Source of the DNA: an uncultured candidate division Zixibacteria bacterium
Lineage (GTDB): Bacteria > Zixibacteria > MSB-5A5 > SM1-73
Direction: 5' to 3'
Assembly (NCBI GenBank): GCA_903908285.1
Contig: CAIVRH010000003.1
Coordinates: 1 to 64,000 of the forward strand
DNA: 64,000 nt
The notes beneath the pieces are model-generated. The model saw only the letters and a list, made by a program, of their open reading frames with translations, searched no databases and was not told the origin of the DNA. Position 1 is the stretch's first letter. Every line of letters starts with the position of its first letter. Shown in pieces: positions 1-8,701 of this stretch. Position numbers and translations under genes: made by a program.

Positions 1-2
1 AA

Positions 3-3000
3 GGTGTTAGCACCATCATCCCCATTATAGAGCATAGCCAAATCGGTGACACCTGGTACGACTACCAGGCCAACGGCTCCATGGGCCGGATGATATCGGT
101 CAGCAGCGACGGCTGCCGTCATACCACCTGGCATTACACCGCCGGAGTATATGGCGCACCGAATTACCGCTATGTAAAATCCAACGAAGCGCCTGCAAGC
201 GCAGCGCCTTTGAGCTGGATTGGCTACATTGATGCGGACGGTGGAATCAATAAGAATGCGGGATATCCCAACCAGACGCACCTGTCTGACGGGACCTCGA
301 TCCTTATTTATCACCGCACCGCCGGGACCCCGACCTGGTACAGCAGCATTGCCGCGGAAGACGAGGCATGCGGCAACAGCTGGAACCGTCATTGGGATAT
401 TCCGGACTACATCGAGGGTGCCACTTCCGGCAACCCGGGACAATGGCCCAAGGGAGAGGCCCAGTACGATCCGATCACCAGCAGAGATTACATCCACGTG
501 GTGGCGCAGGAAGGTATCACCACGGGCACGGATCCGGCGTTGATGATTTATGAGCGATGCTACATAAAAGAAGGGCCCGGAACTGCCGACACCATGATCT
601 GCCAAACCTTCAGGGGCGGAGCCACCCAGACCTTTAAGTCGGTAATGGGAATCACTCATCCTTCAACTTTCTTCACCGTCAGCTCGTTCGATTCATCCTG
701 CGAAGTCAGCCCGATAGTGGCGGTTTCGCCGGTATCCAAGAGCGTGGCGGTGGTTTATACAAAACCCAATGACCCTGCCGGATCATGCGATTACTTCATG
801 GACGTTTGGTATTTTGAATCGAATAACTGCGGCAACGACTGGATCGATGGAACCCAGTGGCCTCCCATCAAGCATAACATCACCCAATATGGCTCATCCG
901 ATCTGGAGAGAGCTTACCGGGATGTGGCGGCCTGTTATGATTATCAGGACAGCCTGCACATCGTTTGGAGCGCGGGAGTATGGGGGGGTCCGGCTGATCC
1001 ACTCACTTTATATTACCGGTCGTATCTGTATCACTGGAGCAAGAAGGATGGAAAGAGCATGATTGCCTTCAAGCTACAGGATTATACCTATCCGGTGGCT
1101 CACCACTTGAATATAGCCAAAATAGGCATTTCGGCTCAGGACCCGGTTTATCATCCAACGGGTGATTCGGTTTACTTGTACACCACCTGGGTTCAGTTCG
1201 ATAGCACGGACGTATCCGCGGGAACAATCGGCAACGGCGATCTCTGGGGATGCGGCAGCAATAACGGCGGATTTTCCTGGTCAGAAAAATATAACCTGAC
1301 CGGCACCAATACCAACGGTTGTGCCGCGGGAGCATGCGTATCCGAGGATTGGTCATCGCAAGCGTCGAATATGTATAATGGCAATCTGCAATTGTCGTAT
1401 ATTTGCGATAAGGATGCCGGCAGCTGCGTTCACGCCCAAGGCGGTTGGACGGACAACCCGGTGTTTTATTATGAACTCCAGGGATGGCCGGTTGGCCTCT
1501 TTTCTCAGGGTGTTTGGGTCATTAAGTCACCAGCGGCATGGACCGGACCCCCGCTGAAAGTCACCCCGGGCGGAAACAGATCCTTGGTCTTTACGGTAAA
1601 AAGCATCGGTAACGCCAACTTGGTTTACAGCGTAACCACGGACGATCCCTGCATTATATGTAACGTTGGATCTACCGTCCTGGCGCCCGGAACATCCAAT
1701 GATGTGACCGCGGTCATCAACGGTGCCGGCGCTTGCAACGGCACCTTCATCGACGGCAACATCATCCTCGCCACCAATGAAGGTACAGGTAAAATAGAGT
1801 ATATGCCGGTTCAGGGTGTAGTGGCGAACGATTACTATGAATGCCCCAGAGACCCGGTTACTTACGACAGTCTGGAGAACTATTATTTGCGGTTCTACGT
1901 CAACGCCAACTCTCAAGAGTGGGTTCATGATATCGGAAACTTCCCCGACACCGTTCACGAGGTATTCTTCCAGGGCGGACCATTTGTGGCTACTACCATC
2001 TCCGGTGATACCTTGGTAGGCAGATATTATGGTAACAATGACCAACATGCCGGTGCTCAAGACAGACTTCATATTACTGAAGCCAACGATCATTGGGTTG
2101 TGTCTACTTCAAACGTTTATATACATGATCTGAATCCACCAATGAATCCCAAGTGGTGGTGGTGGGAGATGTCCAGAGAGATTCTTTTATTCAAATCCAA
2201 CGCTTCAGCAGCTCGCCAGCATTTGGTTATTGAGTACGTAACCGTGGAAAGGCACAATGCTCCTAGCTGGTGGCCCACTAACCCGACATTTACCGGCTAT
2301 GAAGATACCTACATCGGCAGTTTCATGGACATCGATGCTCCTTATGACACCTGCTGTGGACAAAGCGGCAGAAACCGGGCGGGATACGATGCTACCAACA
2401 ATATTGCCTGGACCCGAGGCTGGGACTGGACCGGCGCCCATCCCGCGTATAATGATTACTATGCTGGTATGGCTCTGATTCAAGGTCCTCGGTCTGGTGA
2501 AAGCAGCGTGCCTTTCGGGACCTACAACGTACGTAATGACAGCACGGTTTACAAGCGGCCCCCTTGGGGCTGGTACGATGGTATGTTCTATCAGCTGGCT
2601 AAGGTCAATGTACCCGGCATGGTTTGGGATCCGGATTCGATCGTAGACCGCAGCCAGATTGTGACAGCCAGAAAGATTCCGGCCGGAAGTGATCCTAATG
2701 CCAATTACGCATTCACCATAGTGCAAGCTTTCGCTTCAAACGGCTTGTATGAACTACAGCGGTACGTTGACACCGCTCGTACCATCGTAGCCACGGAGAC
2801 TATGCGTTTGTTGAATATGTCCCAGATTGATCCATCCGCATTTCCGGTTATTAAAGTTTATATGGATGTAGTGGATGTAAGCGGGAATCCTGTTCCGGGG
2901 CTCAACGAAAATGATTTTTGTGTATACCAGGATGGGCAGAATTTGAATTTCCAGGTTATGCCTCTGGACACAGGATACTGCCCCATGTCGGTTTGCTTGG

Positions 3001-5636
3001 TTATAGATAGAAGCGGAAGCATGTATGGAACTCCTCTGGATCAGGCAAAGGAAGCTGCCAGACGTTTTGTGCGTAATATGAAAGTATATGATCGTGTAGC
3101 GATAGCTTCCTATGGTGGTTATATTGATTGTGTGAAAACCGAGCAAAATTTCACAAGCGACACGACCTTGCTTATCAATGCCATCAATGCGGTTACTGCC
3201 GATGACAACACTCCTATGTTTGATGGCTTCTGGTTAGGGGTGAACTTGACCTGTACGGAATTGGGCAGTAAAGCAGTCATAGGTTTCACTGATGGTCTGG
3301 AGAATAATAGCGAATATTGTTGGCCTCCACCGGATGGCACTACAGATGGTTGGCAGGATGATTGCGATTCTGTGGCATCCTATGCCAACCTTTGTGGTTT
3401 TCCCATCTACAGTATTGCACTTGGCTCCAGCGCGTGGCCTGAACCATTAATGTGTTTGGCCAACAATACGGGAGGAAATTATTACTATGCACCGACTGCT
3501 GCTCAGATAGACAGTATTTATCACCGGATAAAAAACCGATTATGCGGTAGATATGTCATTGTTTATGCCAGCCCTGATACCGTATTAAATGGAACGAATC
3601 ACCAAGTGATAGTATGCAGAAAAGATCTGTCTTGTTGGCCTTGTGATACAGGTTACTACTCTGAGCCTTGTCCCATAATACTTGCTCGGACCCCAGCTAC
3701 CATTCAGCTCGGTGCCAACTGTCAACCGTATTATCAGGATTTGATCATCGAGGCTACAGCAATTGACACCTGTTCCCCTTTTGTACAGAGTGTTCTTTTA
3801 TACTATAGAATAACTGGAAGCAGCGCTCCTTATACCCAGGTATCTATGACCCGGGTGGTAGACAGCTTGTATCGAGCCACGATTCCCAGCTCGGCAATCC
3901 CATTGGGTACTGCGGGTATGGATTATTACTTAACTGCTACCGATGGACAAATCACTGTTTCAGATCCACCAGAAAACCCGTATATCTATCCTCGCCAGAT
4001 ACCGATCTGTCCCAACAAGGCTCCCAGGTTCGTAAACGTCTGGTATCCAGCCGATACCTGTCTCAGTCCGGGGGTAGATTTCCTCATAAAATGTAAGGTT
4101 ACAGATTCAACCAACTGGGTAGATGCAGTACATCTGTACTACCGAAAGAGAGGAGATATATTATACCAGGATACCACCATGAATAATTCTGGAATCGATC
4201 AATTTTTTGGGTATGTGCCTGGATCGTATGTTGTAGCGCAGGGTTTCGACTACTATTTGCGGGCAGTCGACAATTATGGATTGGCAAGTTATCATGGAGA
4301 TGACATTCATCCTCATTTGGTTGATGCATGCGGTGAGAGGGTAAACTGTAACAACTCTTACTCTGATCCCTGTTTAGTAACATGCCCCTTGGGTGATGTT
4401 CCATTCAGAGTATATTTGAAAGATTCAAGAGGGCAACCGGTATCAGCTTATTCTAACGTATGGTTGGATTTCACAGGCTGCACTGGTATCGTTGCCTGTC
4501 CAGCTCAAACATCCTGGCCTATTGTTCTTCCGGATGGTCCTTCTGATGCGAATGGAGTTATCACTTTTCACCTACATGCCGGAGGTTGCAATAACACCTT
4601 CTATGTTAAAGTAATGGCAGGTTGCGGCTTGATAGGATATGTTAATATAAAGGGCTTGGATTCGGATGGTAATCAGGTTGTGACCTCAGATGATTGGCAT
4701 TATACTGGTATGGATCCGTGTAATGATTATAACTGTAACGGGGCGGTGAACTACTGGGATTTTGAATTTTTCAATCATCATTTTAGACATGTTTGCAACC
4801 TTGATCCTTGCATTCTCTTCAGCACAGATTTAACAGTCCTTCCTGACACGCTGCTCCCTATCGGCGGCACCCATACAGTCAAACTATTAATCAAAAACAA
4901 TAATGCCCAAGCATGCACTGCCCAGTTTGTCAAATTCTATCGAGCCGGATTCGGACAAGGACCCACTCTGGTTCAATTTGCAACCAGTTATCTATGGAAA
5001 AATCTTTTGCCTCAAGACACCACCACGGCTCAAGCAAGTTTCATTGTACCAGGACCTGGATCCGGGTACCTCTTGACCAAATTCTATTCCAACTGCTGCA
5101 GCCATTCGATGGATGCCACCTTCAGTTTCACTCAGCGGATATGTCCACCAGATTCCATGCGTTACGTATTTCCAATGAATTTAAACACAACTCCTGCTCA
5201 TGTGGAGACGTTGGAATACATGCCGAGCCAGCGATGGCATTGGTCTATTTATTATAATGGCGGGATACCTGATTCGGTGGTGATTATCACTCCGGATACC
5301 AGTGTTCTTGGAACTGCCGGAGGCGTATCACTATACTTCTTCGACTCCAACTGGAACCTTCTGGGTTATCGAAAATGTGAAGTGCAAATAACCTTAAATA
5401 GCGGTGATGTTAACTCGGATTGTACAGTGAATGTTGGAGATGTAGTGTACCTGATCAACTATCTGTTTAAAGGTGATCAATCTCCCGATCCATTGAGAGC
5501 TGGAGATGTAAACTGTGATTGTTTGGTGAATATCAGTGACGTGGTATATCTGATAAACTATCTGTTCCGCTCCGGCCCTCCCCCGGTATCATCCGAGACA
5601 TGCGGATGTGGCTATAAGGAGTGGTTCCCCAGGTAA
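3..5636 (+). CDS. Large secreted vWA and dockerin protein, 5'-truncated by window edge
   Basis: The frame is open to the first bases of the window, so the true start and signal peptide lie upstream; the first internal ATG is at 81. The visible ~1877 residues begin with a WD/sialidase-like region rich in Trp and Asp. A middle part holds Ig/CARDB-like beta segments. A von Willebrand A domain lies at nt ~2983-3540, with MIDAS motif DRSGS (VIDRSGSM) and a later TDG (FTDGLENNS), implying divalent-metal-dependent adhesion. A degenerate Ca-binding module (SDGNQVVTSDD) sits near nt 4665. The C-terminus is a dockerin pair at nt 5401-5610 (GDVNSDCTVNVGDVVYLINY and GDVNCDCLVNISDVVYLI). The protein is very Cys-rich. 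It is probably a surface or extracellular adhesin that docks to a cohesin-like partner; the substrate is unknown. The next gene is convergent. Confidence 0.85.
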   Translation, partial: GVSTIIPIIEHSQIGDTWYDYQANGSMGRMISVSSDGCRHTTWHYTAGVYGAPNYRYVKSNEAPASAAPLSWIGYIDADGGINKNAGYPNQTHLSDGTSILIYHRTAGTPTWYSSIAAEDEACGNSWNRHWDIPDYIEGATSGNPGQWPKGEAQYDPITSRDYIHVVAQEGITTGTDPALMIYERCYIKEGPGTADTMICQTFRGGATQTFKSVMGITHPSTFFTVSSFDSSCEVSPIVAVSPVSKSVAVVYTKPNDPAGSCDYFMDVWYFESNNCGNDWIDGTQWPPIKHNITQYGSSDLERAYRDVAACYDYQDSLHIVWSAGVWGGPADPLTLYYRSYLYHWSKKDGKSMIAFKLQDYTYPVAHHLNIAKIGISAQDPVYHPTGDSVYLYTTWVQFDSTDVSAGTIGNGDLWGCGSNNGGFSWSEKYNLTGTNTNGCAAGACVSEDWSSQASNMYNGNLQLSYICDKDAGSCVHAQGGWTDNPVFYYELQGWPVGLFSQGVWVIKSPAAWTGPPLKVTPGGNRSLVFTVKSIGNANLVYSVTTDDPCIICNVGSTVLAPGTSNDVTAVINGAGACNGTFIDGNIILATNEGTGKIEYMPVQGVVANDYYECPRDPVTYDSLENYYLRFYVNANSQEWVHDIGNFPDTVHEVFFQGGPFVATTISGDTLVGRYYGNNDQHAGAQDRLHITEANDHWVVSTSNVYIHDLNPPMNPKWWWWEMSREILLFKSNASAARQHLVIEYVTVERHNAPSWWPTNPTFTGYEDTYIGSFMDIDAPYDTCCGQSGRNRAGYDATNNIAWTRGWDWTGAHPAYNDYYAGMALIQGPRSGESSVPFGTYNVRNDSTVYKRPPWGWYDGMFYQLAKVNVPGMVWDPDSIVDRSQIVTARKIPAGSDPNANYAFTIVQAFASNGLYELQRYVDTARTIVATETMRLLNMSQIDPSAFPVIKVYMDVVDVSGNPVPGLNENDFCVYQDGQNLNFQVMPLDTGYCPMSVCLVIDRSGSMYGTPLDQAKEAARRFVRNMKVYDRVAIASYGGYIDCVKTEQNFTSDTTLLINAINAVTADDNTPMFDGFWLGVNLTCTELGSKAVIGFTDGLENNSEYCWPPPDGTTDGWQDDCDSVASYANLCGFPIYSIALGSSAWPEPLMCLANNTGGNYYYAPTAAQIDSIYHRIKNRLCGRYVIVYASPDTVLNGTNHQVIVCRKDLSCWPCDTGYYSEPCPIILARTPATIQLGANCQPYYQDLIIEATAIDTCSPFVQSVLLYYRITGSSAPYTQVSMTRVVDSLYRATIPSSAIPLGTAGMDYYLTATDGQITVSDPPENPYIYPRQIPICPNKAPRFVNVWYPADTCLSPGVDFLIKCKVTDSTNWVDAVHLYYRKRGDILYQDTTMNNSGIDQFFGYVPGSYVVAQGFDYYLRAVDNYGLASYHGDDIHPHLVDACGERVNCNNSYSDPCLVTCPLGDVPFRVYLKDSRGQPVSAYSNVWLDFTGCTGIVACPAQTSWPIVLPDGPSDANGVITFHLHAGGCNNTFYVKVMAGCGLIGYVNIKGLDSDGNQVVTSDDWHYTGMDPCNDYNCNGAVNYWDFEFFNHHFRHVCNLDPCILFSTDLTVLPDTLLPIGGTHTVKLLIKNNNAQACTAQFVKFYRAGFGQGPTLVQFATSYLWKNLLPQDTTTAQASFIVPGPGSGYLLTKFYSNCCSHSMDATFSFTQRICPPDSMRYVFPMNLNTTPAHVETLEYMPSQRWHWSIYYNGGIPDSVVIITPDTSVLGTAGGVSLYFFDSNWNLLGYRKCEVQITLNSGDVNSDCTVNVGDVVYLINYLFKGDQSPDPLRAGDVNCDCLVNISDVVYLINYLFRSGPPPVSSETCGCGYKEWFPR

Positions 5637-5752
5637 TTAAGCGGAGAGTATTTAACCACTTGCTTTTTACCTGCATTTTTGCTTAGCATGTTGGCTGTTG
5701 GATGAAATAATATCCAGCCTTAATATGAACTATTAGGGGATGGTTAGAGTTT

Positions 5753-8083
5753 TCATTTTAACAAAAGCATTTTTATGCTTTTGCTCCAATTCCCAGTTTG
5801 GAGTTTACAGAGATATACCCCGCTGGCGACTTGATTACCCTGTGAATCTTTCCCATCCCAAATTGTTCTTTTCTCACCTTTGGTTTGAAATCCATCTGCC
5901 AGTACTTTTACCTGTTCGCCTTTCAGGTTGTAGATAATCAGTGTCACTTTCGCTTCTTGAGGCAAAAAATAGCAAATATTGGTGGATGGGTTGAAGGGAT
6001 TGGGATAGTTGGGAAAAAGCTGGAAGTGATTAGGGGAACATTGTCCAGATGGCTCTTCCACCTCGGTAGTTCCAACAAAGTTAACCTCGTATGTATCTGA
6101 ATCCAGAGGAGCAAAACAATACTTGAATGATCCTTGTGCTCGAAAAACGCAGTAGTCTCCTACTGGTAAACCGACAAATTCATAGGAACCAGAGGAATCG
6201 GTGAAGGTGCTATTGGATTTTAGCCCGATAAGATGAACTACTGCGTTCATCAATGGTTTATCCGCTTCGTCAGTAACCTTACCTTTAATGCGGTTTAATG
6301 TCAGATTCCGGTAAAAGTGGAGGCCCCCTTCAGACTCTCCCAGTAATAGATCCCAATCACCATCCGAATCAAAGTCCCCCAGCATGGGAGTTGCCCGATC
6401 ACCTACGTCAATGGAGTTATAAAAATCAGAGATATAAGTAAATGAATAAGCTTGAGGAGTACCGTCATTCTGATAGAAAAAGACTCTCCCGTCTCCATTC
6501 CCGATCAAAAGGTCATAATCCCCGTCCAAGTCTAAATCGCCAAAGGTAGGTGCGCTGTACCATCCAACGTCGATGGAATCGAAATTCTCCGATGCCAAAT
6601 TCCATAAAGGAACCTGGGGGGTACCGTCGTTTCGATAAAAAACGAGCTTTCCCTGCATGTGACCTATGAAAATGTCTAAGTCGGAGTCATGGTCGATATC
6701 CACAAAAGCTGGGGCAGCATAAGAACCTACATCCATGGAGTTATATTGACTCGATGCCAAAATCCAGACAGCAGATCCGGCAGTGCCTATATTCTGGTAA
6801 AAGTCGATAGTACCGTCTTTTTTCCCAATGAATAAATCCAAGTCCCCGTCTTGATCGATATCTGCAAAAGCAGGAGCGGAATAATCGCCGGCCTGGATAG
6901 CGAAATAATTTTCGGTAATCGTACTCCATGAAGATATAGGACCGGTGGCTTCATTCCTAAAGTAATTGACGTTCCCTTCGACTTCTCCCGCGAAGAGATC
7001 CATATCACCATCGCCATCTATATCCGCCAAAACCGGTCTGGAGTTGGAGCCTACATCCATAAAAAGATAATCCTCTGTTACCTCGGTCCAGGATGGAAGA
7101 TAAATACTACCGTCATTTCTATAAAACAGAGTCTTGCCTTGATCCTGTCCGATGAGGAGATCGAGATCGGAATCGGCATCGATATCATAAAGAGCAGGGG
7201 CACTGCGCTTTCCGGCATCGATGGAATTATAATGGTCGGAGACTAAATTCCAAATGGGGACAGCTTTGTTCCCGGTATTCCTATAGAAATTTATGTTCCC
7301 CTGGTCTTCCCCCACCAGCATATCCATATCCCCATCTGCATCCAGATCCACAAAGAAGGGGGTGCTGGATGATCCCACGTCGATCGAATCATATTTCTCG
7401 GTGACAAGGTTCCATAAGGGTGTGTTTTTTGTCCCGTTATTCTGGTAGTAACTTATGGCTCCATCTCCTCTTCCCACAAAGAGGTCCAAATCCTTATCGT
7501 CATCAATGTCCACAAAAGTCGGAACACTTTCCGTGCCAACATCGATAGAAGCGTAATAATCAGTGACTCGAATCCAAACCGGAGAATACTTATTCCCGTC
7601 GTTTCTGAAAAAGCATATTTTCCCTTCCTGGTTGCCTACAAACAAATCCTGATCTCCATCAGCGTCGATATCCACCAGTACAGGAGAACTTCTCTCCCCG
7701 ATGGTCGAATCGCGGAAGTCTGAGAACAAATTCCATTTGGGTTCCTGCGGGGTACCTGCGTTACGAAAGAATCGAATCGTTCCATTCAGGTCACCGATGA
7801 GAAGATCCAATTTCCCGTCTCCGTCAATGTCCGCGAAAGAAGGTTTAGCATATTCCATTCCGCCCACAAATGAGCAGTCGACTGTTCGCCCATCCACCTG
7901 TGCTCCCAGTTCTTTTCTCCATTTGATTTCGGAGGAGGATGAATCAGACCAGGAAAAAAGGAGCAGGGCTATCCAAATTACCCCCATCCATATGCCAGGT
8001 CTTAATGGTAGAATTTTAGAAAATAAACAGACTATCATTCTTAAGCCCATATCCCGTTCTAACGTCCATCTTATTTTCTTCAA
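5753..8083 (-). CDS. Secreted FG-GAP/VCBS-repeat protein with FlgD/T9SS-like C-terminus
   Basis: The protein has 776 residues. A hydrophobic segment at residues ~33-47 (GIWMGVIWIALLLFSW) acts as signal or anchor; a later Met (MGLRM) could be the true start. Ten tandem repeats of ~55 residues follow, each with a DxDxDxD calcium-type loop (VDIDADGDQDLFVG and the like), then GxIxFYRN, GTxxxPxW and SIDVG. This is the FG-GAP/VCBS pattern that folds as an integrin-like propeller. After the repeats come a carboxypeptidase-regulatory-like domain (GKVTDEADKPLMNAVVHL) and a C-terminal NYPNPFNPSTNI...WDGKDSQGNQVASGVY module of the T9SS/FlgD-Ig type, which in related phyla targets proteins to the surface. 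It is monocistronic and divergent from the gene at 8702. Ligand unknown. Confidence 0.88.
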   Translation of the reverse strand: MKKIRWTLERDMGLRMIVCLFSKILPLRPGIWMGVIWIALLLFSWSDSSSSEIKWRKELGAQVDGRTVDCSFVGGMEYAKPSFADIDGDGKLDLLIGDLNGTIRFFRNAGTPQEPKWNLFSDFRDSTIGERSSPVLVDIDADGDQDLFVGNQEGKICFFRNDGNKYSPVWIRVTDYYASIDVGTESVPTFVDIDDDKDLDLFVGRGDGAISYYQNNGTKNTPLWNLVTEKYDSIDVGSSSTPFFVDLDADGDMDMLVGEDQGNINFYRNTGNKAVPIWNLVSDHYNSIDAGKRSAPALYDIDADSDLDLLIGQDQGKTLFYRNDGSIYLPSWTEVTEDYLFMDVGSNSRPVLADIDGDGDMDLFAGEVEGNVNYFRNEATGPISSWSTITENYFAIQAGDYSAPAFADIDQDGDLDLFIGKKDGTIDFYQNIGTAGSAVWILASSQYNSMDVGSYAAPAFVDIDHDSDLDIFIGHMQGKLVFYRNDGTPQVPLWNLASENFDSIDVGWYSAPTFGDLDLDGDYDLLIGNGDGRVFFYQNDGTPQAYSFTYISDFYNSIDVGDRATPMLGDFDSDGDWDLLLGESEGGLHFYRNLTLNRIKGKVTDEADKPLMNAVVHLIGLKSNSTFTDSSGSYEFVGLPVGDYCVFRAQGSFKYCFAPLDSDTYEVNFVGTTEVEEPSGQCSPNHFQLFPNYPNPFNPSTNICYFLPQEAKVTLIIYNLKGEQVKVLADGFQTKGEKRTIWDGKDSQGNQVASGVYLCKLQTGNWSKSIKMLLLK

Positions 8084-8701
8084 ATTTATTCTAGCGCTTT
8101 TAGTTTGTCAAGAAAATTAACCATAATGTTCACTATTAGAAGCAAAAACAGCATGGTTCAAATTCATTTCTATCATCATCCACCTGGTGACTTATGGGAT
8201 ACTAAATGGGAATCAGGATATTGATTACATGAAAAGGATTAACTATAGAGGCAAACAGTTCAGGTATAAGAGGGCATATATGTTCATATTTTGAGCACAA
8301 AATCGACAAAAAAACTGAGTTAACACTTAAGCTGAACCTGATGCGATCGTTTTAATCGATTAAAATTCAACAAGTTAAAGCGCTGTCGGAATTATTTTCC
8401 AGGAAGACGTTTTTTAAGTGATCTTTAAGAGTCCCCTTAAGCTCCTATAGTTATCTTTTTCACGCGAAAAAGAAAAACCGGGATGAGACATATTCCCCTT
8501 CTTCTCATGCTGGCTCCAACAGAGTCAGTAGCCCTGCCGAGAGCGGGGCTCCTGGTGAAAGGAAAAGAGTAGATGGCAGGCAAGAAGAATGAACAAAACA
8601 GTAAGGAGGTGACTTATGAACAACAGGGGATGAGGAAAGCGAATAGGTAGATGAATGTTACTAAGGAATGGTTTTGAACCTAAAAAACAGGAGGTTTTGA
8701 A
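8084..8701. promoter_or_regulatory. Divergent intergenic region with hairpin and 5-codon mini-ORF
   Basis: This 618-bp region separates two divergent secreted-protein genes, so it should hold both promoters. A perfect hairpin at 8530-8550 (AGCCCTGC, loop CGAGA, GCGGGGCT, one G-T pair) lies on the plus-strand leader. Downstream, GTAAGGAGGTGACTT precedes ATG at 8616, opening a mini-ORF (MNNRG, stop ending 8633). A second strong site, AGGAGG, precedes the ATG at 8702. I looked for c-di-GMP, cobalamin, TPP and SAM riboswitch cores and saw none. Confidence 0.45.

Noticed and set aside
5762-5783. Hairpin CAAAAGCAT-TTTT-ATGCTTTTG as a terminator between convergent genes
   Set aside because: It lies in the last codons of the minus-strand FG-GAP gene (KSIKMLLLK) and has no T run on the plus strand; symmetry may be chance.
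8400-8620. Riboswitch before the fibre-like gene
   Set aside because: A hairpin and strong RBS are present, but I find no conserved core of c-di-GMP, cobalamin, TPP or SAM riboswitches.
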